A stretch of DNA of 6,059 bases from positions 1 through 6,059 of the forward strand of contig JAAAOH010000221.1 in the NCBI GenBank assembly GCA_009908925.1, written 5' to 3'. Under the pieces are notes generated by a model, which was not told the origin of the DNA, did no database searches, and saw nothing but the letters and a program-made list of their open reading frames with translations. Below, piece by piece: positions 1-5,683 of this stretch; the first letter of the stretch is position 1; each line of letters begins with the position of its first letter. The stretch comes from Spirochaetota bacterium (lineage in GTDB: Bacteria > Spirochaetota > Spirochaetia > DSM-27196 > PWMO01). Both the position numbers and the translations under genes were made by a program.

Positions 1-726
1 CTGGGTGAAGTGCTCGGTCGGCTCGTAGAAGCCCATGCTATAGACCGCAAACAGGGGATTAATCTGTGCGTCAATGAGGCCGGTCTGCAGCGCGCTGTAG
101 ATCTCACCGTAGTTCATGGGTGTCGGGGCGAGGCCGTAGTTGCGGTAGAGCTGCACGAGAAGCTGGGAGCCCATGACGCGGGTCTTCAAGCCGCTCATCG
201 CCTCGATAGTGTCGGCGGGCTCCGTGGAGGTTACCCACTGCCAGCCTTCGTAGACGATGCCGAGGGGCACCAGGCCGTTCTTGCGGAAATGCTCCTCGAG
301 CACATCCAGGGTCTCCCCGTTCTTCACGACCCATTCGACGACCTCGCCGGTCTTCTCGCGGGGCCAGAGGTAATGCATCCCAAGCACCTGTGCCTGGGGT
401 ACGAACGAGCTCATCCATGCAAAGTCGGAGAACACGAACTCCACAACGCCAAGCTGTGCAAGCTCGTTGATGTCACGTGTGTCGCCGAGGGAGCCGTAGG
501 GATAGACATCGAGCTGATACATCCCGTCGGTCTCTTCCATCAGGTAGTCGGCGAAGTTGTTCGCCCACACCGTCATGAAGTCGCCCTCGACCTCTTCGGA
601 CGCGAGGCGCGCCTGTATCACCTGGTTCGGCTCTTCAGCAGATTCCTGGCCGCCTTCGGCGAAGACCCCGCTCACGCCGAACACGAACAGTACCAGCATC
701 GACAAGACAATAATCTTGTTTTTCAT
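1..726 (-). CDS. TRAP transporter solute-binding protein, DctP family (partial, C-terminus outside window)
   Basis: This is the periplasmic binding protein of a tripartite ATP-independent (TRAP) transporter, which captures a small, usually carboxylated, solute and hands it to the DctQ/DctM membrane subunits. The first 242 residues are present; family members are usually about 320-345 aa, so roughly a quarter is missing beyond the left edge. Residues 1-23 form a signal peptide (KNK, then a hydrophobic core, cleavage likely after VFA) with no lipobox cysteine. Family marks are VYPYGSLGD (74-82), GLKTRVMG (179-186) with R183 at the position of the carboxylate-binding arginine, PTPMNYGEIYSALQTG (201-216) and IDAQINP (218-224). 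Of two in-frame ATGs (732 and 726), I chose 726: the AGAGGAGGT site at 735-743 lies 8 nt upstream of it but only 2 nt from the other. It follows the M20D gene after 63 bp and is probably co-transcribed. DctQ and DctM genes would be expected next, outside the window. The ligand is unknown. Confidence 0.9.
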   Translation of the reverse strand, partial: MKNKIIVLSMLVLFVFGVSGVFAEGGQESAEEPNQVIQARLASEEVEGDFMTVWANNFADYLMEETDGMYQLDVYPYGSLGDTRDINELAQLGVVEFVFSDFAWMSSFVPQAQVLGMHYLWPREKTGEVVEWVVKNGETLDVLEEHFRKNGLVPLGIVYEGWQWVTSTEPADTIEAMSGLKTRVMGSQLLVQLYRNYGLAPTPMNYGEIYSALQTGLIDAQINPLFAVYSMGFYEPTEHFTQ

Positions 727-734
727 CTTCATAT

Positions 735-743
735 ACCTCCTCT
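735..743 (-). promoter_or_regulatory. Strong Shine-Dalgarno site of the TRAP binding-protein gene
   Basis: The minus strand reads AGAGGAGGT, nearly a full match to the anti-Shine-Dalgarno complement. It is 8 nt from the ATG at 726 and only 2 nt from the in-frame ATG at 732, so it decides for the downstream start. It is the best site in the window, which fits the high expression usual for binding proteins. Confidence 0.8.
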
Positions 744-789
744 GTATATACTTGCAAGATTCCGTAATAGTTGCCTCTTTCGTTAGTTC

Positions 790-1995
790 TTACAACCCCC
801 CTTTGCCCGAAGTTTTCTTCTCAAAGAAGCGCAGAGCAGTGCGAACGAGCAGCTCTACGCCCGTCGGCATCGTATCTTCATCTACGTTGAAATGAGGATT
901 ATGATGCGGGTTGTCCGTGCCGATCTCCGGATTACCAGTGCCGAGAAAGACGAACGCCGCCGGCACCCGCCTGGCGTAGGCGGCAAAGTCCTCACCGGCC
1001 ATAGAACGGTGTTCGACGATCTGCTTCTCGTCACCGAGGATTTCAGCCGCGGTCTCCCGTACGAGCTTCACCATTTCGGGTGCGTTCACCACCACCTCAT
1101 TTTCCTGCTCGACAGTGTAGTCGTAGGTGCATCGATGCACCGCGCAGACCCCGGCCACGATTTCCTCGAGGCGCTTCGGGGGATCCTCGTCTCCGTCGAG
1201 CTTCGGATCGAAGAGGTAGCGGAGCGTCCCCTCCACCACCACCTCGTCCGGGATGATGTTATTCTTGGTGCCCGCCTCGATCTTGGAAAACACGAGGGCC
1301 GTGGGCTTGAGCAGGCTGATGTCACGGGTCTGCAGGCGCTGGGCGGTCTGTATGAGATCGGCGACGGCGATGACGGGGTCGATCGCGCTGTCGGGATAGC
1401 CGGTGTGCCCGCCCTTTCCCTTTATGACGATGTGAAATACATCCATCGCCGACATCACACCGCCGACGGTGGCACCAATGGTGCCGCTCGGCAGCGGCGT
1501 CCAGATGTGCAGACCGAGGGCTGCGTCCACCGGCGGATTCTCGAGGGCGCCCTCCGCCACCATCTGCTCGGCACCGGCGACTTCCTCGTTCGGCTGAAAC
1601 AGGAACCGGATGCGTCCGGGTATGTCGTCTTTCATGGCGACGAGGACCTGCGCCGCCGACAGGAGCATCGCGGTGTGCGCGTCATGCCCGCAGGCGTGCA
1701 TCACGCCGTCGTTCTGCGACCTGTAGGGGACGTCGTTCGCCTCCTGAATGGGAAGGGCGTCGATGTCGGCCCGCAGCAAAAGAACGGGACCGGAGTCCGC
1801 GGCGCCTCCCACGAGGTCAGCCACAACACCGGTCCCGGCCATGCGCCGGGGCTCGAGCCCCAGCGAGCGCAGCTGATTCTCGATCACCTGCGCCGTGCGA
1901 TATTCTTCGAAGCCCAGCTCGGGATGAGCGTGGAGATCACGCCGGATCCCGATCATCTCATCCTTCAGTTGCAGTACTTCCGTACGGATCGTCAT
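790..1995 (-). CDS. M20D-family amidohydrolase (metallo-dependent N-acyl amino acid / amide deacylase)
   Basis: A 401-aa cytoplasmic metal-dependent hydrolase of the M20D group, which includes hippurate hydrolase, IAA-amino acid hydrolases and N-acetyldiaminopimelate deacetylase; these cleave an N-acyl group from an amino acid. Length is typical. Visible marks are RRDLHAHPELGFEE (18-31), LRADIDALP (74-82), HACGHD (100-105) with metal ligands C102 and H104, NEE (136-138) with the catalytic/metal glutamates, GLHIW (161-165) with H163, the lid-domain GGH (195-197), GEDFAAY (334-340) and HHNPHFNVDED (364-374) with the last metal histidine. After GGH the family's usual P-H pair is P-D (201-202), which may alter the acyl pocket. 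There is no signal peptide. The ATG at 1995 has a modest AGGG site 5 nt upstream and lies 10 bp after the asd stop, so translation is probably coupled. Possible substrates given the neighbours are an N-acetyl or other N-acyl diamino acid; sequence alone does not separate the M20D activities. Confidence 0.9.
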   Translation of the reverse strand: MTIRTEVLQLKDEMIGIRRDLHAHPELGFEEYRTAQVIENQLRSLGLEPRRMAGTGVVADLVGGAADSGPVLLLRADIDALPIQEANDVPYRSQNDGVMHACGHDAHTAMLLSAAQVLVAMKDDIPGRIRFLFQPNEEVAGAEQMVAEGALENPPVDAALGLHIWTPLPSGTIGATVGGVMSAMDVFHIVIKGKGGHTGYPDSAIDPVIAVADLIQTAQRLQTRDISLLKPTALVFSKIEAGTKNNIIPDEVVVEGTLRYLFDPKLDGDEDPPKRLEEIVAGVCAVHRCTYDYTVEQENEVVVNAPEMVKLVRETAAEILGDEKQIVEHRSMAGEDFAAYARRVPAAFVFLGTGNPEIGTDNPHHNPHFNVDEDTMPTGVELLVRTALRFFEKKTSGKGGL

Positions 1996-2005
1996 GATAT
2001 CCCTG

Positions 2006-3040
2006 CTACGGCACGCGTACGAGGTCCATGTCCACCAGCGTTTCCGCGATCTGAACCGCGTTCAAAGCAGCTCCTTTTCGGATGTTGTTCGAGACAACCC
2101 AGAGATTGAGGCCATTCTCGATCGTGATATCCTCCCGGATGCGGCCGACCATTGTCTCATCACGGTCATTGCTGTCGAGCGGTGTCGGGTACTTGTTGTT
2201 TGCAACGTCGTCGACCACCACCACGCTCTTCGCGTCGGCAAGGATCTTCTTCGCCTGATCGGCCGATATCTTCCTCTCCGTCTCGATGTTGATGGATTCG
2301 GAGTGGCCGTACCACACCGGCACCCGCACGCAGGTGGGACTCACCCTGATGGCCTTGTCACCCATTATCTTCTGGGTCTCGTAGACCATCTTGTACTCTT
2401 CCTTGGTGTAGTCCTTCTCCTGGAATACGTCGATGTGGGGCACGCAGTTGAATGCAAGCTGCACCGGATGCACCCGGGGCTCGACCTGCTTGCCGGTCTC
2501 GAGGTACTCCTTCGCCTCGGCGGTCAGGCCGTCGAAGCCACGCTTTCCGCCGCCGGAAGCAGCCTGGTAGGTGGAGACGATCACGCGCCTGATGGTGCCG
2601 GCGTCATGGAGCGGCTTCAGCACCACGACCATCTGGATGGTCGAGCAGTTCGGGTTCGGGATGATTCCCTTGTGCCATTTCAGATCGTCGGGGTTGACCT
2701 CGGGCACGACGAGGGGGCACTCGGGGTCCATGCGCCACTGGGAGGAGTTGTCGACGACGACCGCGCCCATCTCCACTGCCTGGGGCGCGAGGCTTTCACT
2801 GGCCGTCGCGCCGGCTGAGAAGATGGCGATGTCGATTCCCGCGAAGTTTTCCTTGACTGCCGCCTGCACCTTCACGGACGCGCCGTTAAAGGCGACTGTC
2901 TTGCCGGCGTTTTCGGGTATGTCGAGCGGGCGGAACTCGTCCACCGGGAAGTTGCGGCGCTCGAGGGTCCGGATCATCTCCGAGCCCACCATTCCGAGCG
3001 CCCCGACAACCGCTACGTTGTATTTCTCTTTCTTCGCCAC
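2006..3040 (-). CDS. asd: Aspartate-semialdehyde dehydrogenase (phosphorylating)
   Basis: Interconverts L-aspartyl-4-phosphate and L-aspartate-4-semialdehyde with NADP(H) and phosphate; it is the branch enzyme for lysine/diaminopimelate, threonine, methionine and ectoine. The 344-aa length is normal. The N-terminal Rossmann motif is GALGMVGS (13-20). DNSSQWRMDP (97-106) carries R103, expected in the phosphate site. PNPNCSTIQM (128-137) contains the catalytic C132, and RVPVWYGHSE (239-248) contains substrate-binding R239 and acid/base H246. NNIRKGAALNAVQIAE (318-333) is the conserved C-terminal segment. All catalytic residues are intact, and the pattern fits the common bacterial form of the enzyme. 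Translation starts at GTG (3040-3038) with a GGAGGG site; the first internal methionine (residue 17) lies inside the nucleotide-binding loop, so GTG must be right. The gene sits 21 bp after the aminotransferase and 10 bp before the M20D gene, not with dapA or lysC. That suggests a pathway-specific role beside, or instead of, the housekeeping one. Confidence 0.93.
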   Translation of the reverse strand: MAKKEKYNVAVVGALGMVGSEMIRTLERRNFPVDEFRPLDIPENAGKTVAFNGASVKVQAAVKENFAGIDIAIFSAGATASESLAPQAVEMGAVVVDNSSQWRMDPECPLVVPEVNPDDLKWHKGIIPNPNCSTIQMVVVLKPLHDAGTIRRVIVSTYQAASGGGKRGFDGLTAEAKEYLETGKQVEPRVHPVQLAFNCVPHIDVFQEKDYTKEEYKMVYETQKIMGDKAIRVSPTCVRVPVWYGHSESINIETERKISADQAKKILADAKSVVVVDDVANNKYPTPLDSNDRDETMVGRIREDITIENGLNLWVVSNNIRKGAALNAVQIAETLVDMDLVRVP

Positions 3041-3049
3041 GTTGTATAT

Positions 3050-3055
3050 CCCTCC
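3050..3055 (-). promoter_or_regulatory. Shine-Dalgarno site supporting the GTG start of asd
   Basis: The minus strand reads GGAGGG in the 21-bp gap after the aminotransferase stop, 9 nt upstream of the GTG at 3040-3038. It supports GTG as the initiator; no in-frame ATG lies near enough to compete. Confidence 0.7.
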
Positions 3056-3061
3056 GGCTGC

Positions 3062-4450
3062 CTACATCTCTTTCTCGACGTCTTTGATGACCTGACGAAT
3101 GATCTCCACGCCCTTCATCGCGAGCTCCTCGGTGATGATGAGCGGCGGCAGAAGCCGGGCTACGTTCCCGTGGTGACCGCCTGCCTCGATCATGACGCCG
3201 CGCTGGTGGGCGTACTTGCGGATCTTCTTCGTAAGGTCCGCCGCGGGTTCCTTCGTCTTCCTGTCACGGACGATCTCGATGCCGAACATGAGCCCGATGC
3301 CGCGCGCCTCGCCGACGATCTTCGTCTCGCTCTCGAGTTTCTTGAGCTCGGCAAGCATCTTCCCGCCGAGCTCGGCGGCATACCCGGGAACGTCGTTGTC
3401 CTTCATAAACCGGATGGCTGCCGCGCCGGCGGCAAATGCGACCATGTTGCCGCGGAAGGTGCCAATCGTCGCGCCTGCGGGCCAGGTGTTGAGCTCCTCG
3501 CGGTAGGCGATGGCGGAGATCGGGAAGCCGAGACCGCCGAGGGCCTTGCTCATGGTGATGATGTCGGGCACGCAGTCGGTCCCGGCATGCTCGAAAGCGA
3601 ACATCTTGCCGGTGCGGCCGAGGCCCGCCTGAATCTCGTCACAGATGAGAAGCACGCCGTGCTCTTTGGTGATCTCGCGCACGCGCTTGAGGAATCGGGG
3701 GCTGGGGATGATGGTTCCGCCCTCGCCCTGCACCGACTCGAGAATTACGGCCGCAGGCTTCGCAAACCCGGAGTGGGAGTCCGACAGCACCATCTCGAGG
3801 TAGTCGGCTGCGCGCAGATCGGTTTCGTCCTCCGGACCGCCGAAGGGACTGCGGTAGGAGTAGTCGTAGGGGATAAAGCGGACGCCCGGGGTCAGGGGTC
3901 CCATGCCCTCACGATGGCTCGCATCGGTGGTGAGGGCAAGCGCCGTTCCGGTCATGCCGTGGTAGGCGCCGTGGAAGGCGATCACTTCATGGCGGCCGGT
4001 GTTGTACTTGGCGAGCTTGATGGCTTGCTCGACCGCGTCCGAGCCGGTCGGGCCGCCGAAGAACACGCGTGAGAGCTCCTTCGGCAGGATGTCGTTGAGC
4101 ACCGAGACCATTTCGCGTCGGGCGTCGGTGGGAATGTCGAGAGTATGGGTCGACTGGTCTATCTGCTCGTGGGCCGCGGCCAGCACGTCGGGATGAGCGT
4201 GCCCCACCGCCATAACGCCGGCGCCGCCGAAGAAATCGATGTACACGTTGCCATCAACATCTTCAATTGTCGCGCCCTTGCCGCGCTTGATGGCCATGGG
4301 CATGCCCTTCGGATACGATACGGCGGAACTTTCGTGCTTACTCTGATAGTCGAGAAGCTCTTGCGACTTGGGCCCCGGCGGGGCAACATTGATGACAGGC
4401 GCCTCGTCGAGCGAGAGCTCGGCAAATCTGCTGCTGGTCTTCGTTTCCAT
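3062..4450 (-). CDS. PLP-dependent class-III aminotransferase, diaminobutyrate-2-oxoglutarate aminotransferase type
   Basis: A 462-aa fold-type-I aminotransferase of class III. The pattern is nearest to L-2,4-diaminobutyrate transaminases (Dat, EctB, DoeD), which move the terminal amino group between diaminobutyrate and aspartate semialdehyde with 2-oxoglutarate/glutamate. Marks are DVDGNVYIDFFGGAG (64-78), FFGGPTGSDAVE (130-141; the PTGSDAVE form differs from the SGAEAVE of typical GABA/ornithine enzymes), FHGAYHGMTG (159-168), ESVQGEGG (238-245), CDEIQAGLGRTG (270-281) with D271 for the pyridine nitrogen, TMSKALGG (299-306) with Schiff-base K302, GTFRGN (330-335), and EARGIGLMFGIE (381-392). 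The ATG at 4450 has GGAG (4458-4461) 7 nt upstream. It is the first gene after the promoter in the 4451-4633 gap. Its position directly before asd, whose substrate would be its product, favours the diaminobutyrate/aspartate-semialdehyde reading. Class-III substrate calls are error-prone, so an omega-amino acid or another diamine remains possible. Confidence 0.88.
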   Translation of the reverse strand: METKTSSRFAELSLDEAPVINVAPPGPKSQELLDYQSKHESSAVSYPKGMPMAIKRGKGATIEDVDGNVYIDFFGGAGVMAVGHAHPDVLAAAHEQIDQSTHTLDIPTDARREMVSVLNDILPKELSRVFFGGPTGSDAVEQAIKLAKYNTGRHEVIAFHGAYHGMTGTALALTTDASHREGMGPLTPGVRFIPYDYSYRSPFGGPEDETDLRAADYLEMVLSDSHSGFAKPAAVILESVQGEGGTIIPSPRFLKRVREITKEHGVLLICDEIQAGLGRTGKMFAFEHAGTDCVPDIITMSKALGGLGFPISAIAYREELNTWPAGATIGTFRGNMVAFAAGAAAIRFMKDNDVPGYAAELGGKMLAELKKLESETKIVGEARGIGLMFGIEIVRDRKTKEPAADLTKKIRKYAHQRGVMIEAGGHHGNVARLLPPLIITEELAMKGVEIIRQVIKDVEKEM

Positions 4451-4471
4451 TGATCCACTCCGTATGATGCG

Positions 4472-4486
4472 TTCTGCTGATCAGAA
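4472..4486. repeat. Inverted repeat in the aminotransferase leader (candidate operator or RNA hairpin)
   Basis: TTCTG and CAGAA flank a 5-base centre; the core CTGATCAG (4477-4484) is itself a perfect palindrome. It lies downstream of the promoter and 10 nt before the GGAG ribosome site, where a bound dimeric regulator or an RNA hairpin could affect expression. The arms are short, so chance is possible. Confidence 0.35.
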
Positions 4487-4504
4487 TGTTCTATCAATTG
4501 AACA
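4487..4504. repeat. Inverted repeat abutting the first (candidate operator or RNA hairpin)
   Basis: TGTTC and GAACA flank an 8-base AT-rich centre, a spacing typical of dimeric repressor sites. It directly abuts the repeat at 4472-4486, so the two form a tandem pair covering 4472-4504, just downstream of the predicted transcription start near 4524. Short arms keep confidence low. Confidence 0.35.
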
Positions 4505-4530
4505 GCGGTTACTATACTGAAACAAGAACC

Positions 4531-4559
4531 ATTCTGCATGGTAACCCGGACTGTGTCAA
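4531..4559 (-). promoter_or_regulatory. Predicted sigma70-type promoter for the aminotransferase-asd-M20D-TRAP transcript
   Basis: The minus strand has a perfect -35 box TTGACA (4559-4554), exactly 17 bp, then CAGAAT (4536-4531), which matches four of six -10 positions. Transcription would begin near 4524, giving a leader of about 74 nt before the aminotransferase ATG. A short inverted repeat, ACCAT-TCTGC-ATGGT (4528-4542), overlaps the -10 box and could be a repressor site. The surrounding DNA is visibly more AT-rich than the genes. Confidence 0.6.
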
Positions 4560-4578
4560 GGAGAAAGTGAGAGAAGGA

Positions 4579-4608
4579 CGGGGACGGCCCGCGGCCGAAT
4601 CGTCCCCG
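4579..4608 (-). terminator. Terminator-like GC hairpin after the ureohydrolase gene
   Basis: Perfect 8-bp arms CGGGGACG and CGTCCCCG flank a 14-base GC-rich loop, starting 25 bp after the ureohydrolase stop codon. The 19 bases downstream on the minus strand are pyrimidine-rich (about half T) but lack a clean T-run, so intrinsic termination would be weak. The TTGACA box begins immediately after this tract, an arrangement expected where one transcript ends and the next starts. A smaller palindrome, GCCGT-CAG-ACGGC (4630-4642), spans the stop codon. Confidence 0.4.
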
Positions 4609-4633
4609 GATGCAGCGGTATGCGCTTCGGCCG

Positions 4634-5626
4634 TCAGACGGCGTTTTCGAGCCGGCGCCTCGTGGCACCCATGAACTGCATGATGAGCGCCGCGCCCATG
4701 ATGGAGCTCACGTTCGCGGCATCGAGGGACGGCGCGATCTCCACGATGTCCATCCCGCGGCATTTCGGGTGCTGTCCCATGCGCCAGACCGCCTCGAGCG
4801 CCTGGAAGGAGCTCAGGCCACCGGCGTTCGGCGCGTTCGTGCCCGGTATGTGGGCAAGATCGATCGCGTCGATATCGAAGCTCAGGAAGATGGCATCGGT
4901 TCCCTTCGATGCGATCTCGATTGCCTCCTCGATCGCCGGGAGGATGCCACCGAGATGGATCTCCCGGGCCGGGATGACACGGATGCCCATATCACGGCAG
5001 TAGTCGCGATAGTACTTCGAGTTCAGCCAGGTGTTGATGCCGAACTCCACGAAGTTCGCCGGATCGAGCGGGGTCGCGGTGTCCTCGAGCAGGCGGCGGA
5101 AGGGTGTGCCGCTCGAGACCTCACCGTGGTGGGAGTGTCTGACGTCGAGATGGCCGTCGATGTTGATCACTCCGACCTTCCCGTCGACGTTGTTCATGAG
5201 GCCCTTGATATCGGGGTATGCCAGGGAATGGTCTCCGCCGATGATGACCGGCGTCAGACCGAGGCCGAAGAGCTCGGTGGTGATCTTCTCCACTCGCTCG
5301 TGGGTACCGAGCACCTCGGTGTAGAGCACGTCCACATTGCCGAAATCTGCCACGCTGAAGCCGGTAGAGAGGTCCACGTCGATGCCGGGCTCGTAGACGT
5401 CGGAAAAAACGAGCGCATTCCGTACGCTCTCCGGGCCGAACCTGCAGCCCCGTCGCCCGCTCACCGCGGTGTCGAACGGGATTCCGAGAATACCGATATC
5501 GGCCGACTCTGCGGTTCGCCAGTCCACCATGATGTCGGCAAGACCCACGTCGTACTCATCGGGGACGAAGCTGCCCGGCTTCGATGCATCCAGGAGCAGC
5601 GACTCCACGTCTTTCGAAAGTTTCAT
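4634..5626 (-). CDS. Agmatinase / ureohydrolase (arginase superfamily) enzyme, substrate unknown
   Basis: A 330-aa binuclear-metal (usually Mn) amidinohydrolase. Relatives hydrolyse guanidino or formimino compounds: agmatine, guanidinobutyrate, guanidinopropionate, arginine, formiminoglutamate. Both metal motifs are complete: GGDHS (130-134) with H133; NIDGHLD (155-161) with D157, H159 and D161; and SFDIDAID (249-256) with D251 and D253. GIPFDTAVSGRRGCRFGP (48-65) is the usual N-terminal segment, and VEI (295-297) provides the conserved glutamate. Oddities are DGH where most relatives have DAH, and the substrate-loop stretch HSHHGEVSSGTPFRR (164-178), whose SGTPF I associate more with formiminoglutamases than with agmatinases (usually HGTPF/HGTMF). 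Substrate is therefore left open. GGAGG (5636-5640 on the complement) precedes the ATG at 5626 by about 10 nt; an ATG inside that spacer is out of frame. It follows the carbamoylase by 57 bp, probably on the same transcript, and ends before the terminator-like hairpin. Confidence 0.88.
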   Translation of the reverse strand: MKLSKDVESLLLDASKPGSFVPDEYDVGLADIMVDWRTAESADIGILGIPFDTAVSGRRGCRFGPESVRNALVFSDVYEPGIDVDLSTGFSVADFGNVDVLYTEVLGTHERVEKITTELFGLGLTPVIIGGDHSLAYPDIKGLMNNVDGKVGVINIDGHLDVRHSHHGEVSSGTPFRRLLEDTATPLDPANFVEFGINTWLNSKYYRDYCRDMGIRVIPAREIHLGGILPAIEEAIEIASKGTDAIFLSFDIDAIDLAHIPGTNAPNAGGLSSFQALEAVWRMGQHPKCRGMDIVEIAPSLDAANVSSIMGAALIMQFMGATRRRLENAV

Positions 5627-5683
5627 AGCCTCATATCCTCCATTCTTTGTTATGCGATGCGCAGGCCGTAGCGCGCGCCGAGA

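Noticed and set aside
10..786. A 258-codon plus-strand open frame over the TRAP binding-protein gene
   Set aside because: The minus-strand frame encodes a clear DctP protein with signal peptide and a strong ribosome site, so the plus frame is a shadow.
744..800. A separate promoter for the TRAP binding-protein gene (TTGTAA followed by weak -10 candidates)
   Set aside because: No -10 box at 16-18 bp spacing matches more than three of six positions. The short gap fits co-transcription with the M20D gene.
892..2109. A 405-codon open frame on the plus strand opposite the M20D gene
   Set aside because: It is antisense to a gene with intact M20D motifs. Its translation is rich in His, Arg and Val, with no recognisable domain, as expected of a shadow in GC-rich DNA.
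2006..4450. An ectoine biosynthesis operon (ectB next to asd)
   Set aside because: No ectA acetyltransferase or ectC ectoine synthase is present, and the neighbours are hydrolases and an uptake protein, which does not fit synthesis.
4451..4530. A guanidine riboswitch in the aminotransferase leader
   Set aside because: The leader forms small hairpins, but their loops lack ACGR and I see no conserved ykkC-like core. There is no support beyond the gene context.
4610..5671. A 353-codon open frame on the plus strand opposite the ureohydrolase
   Set aside because: It lies antisense to a complete ureohydrolase with all metal ligands. The product looks like no protein family, and its starts lack a convincing ribosome site.
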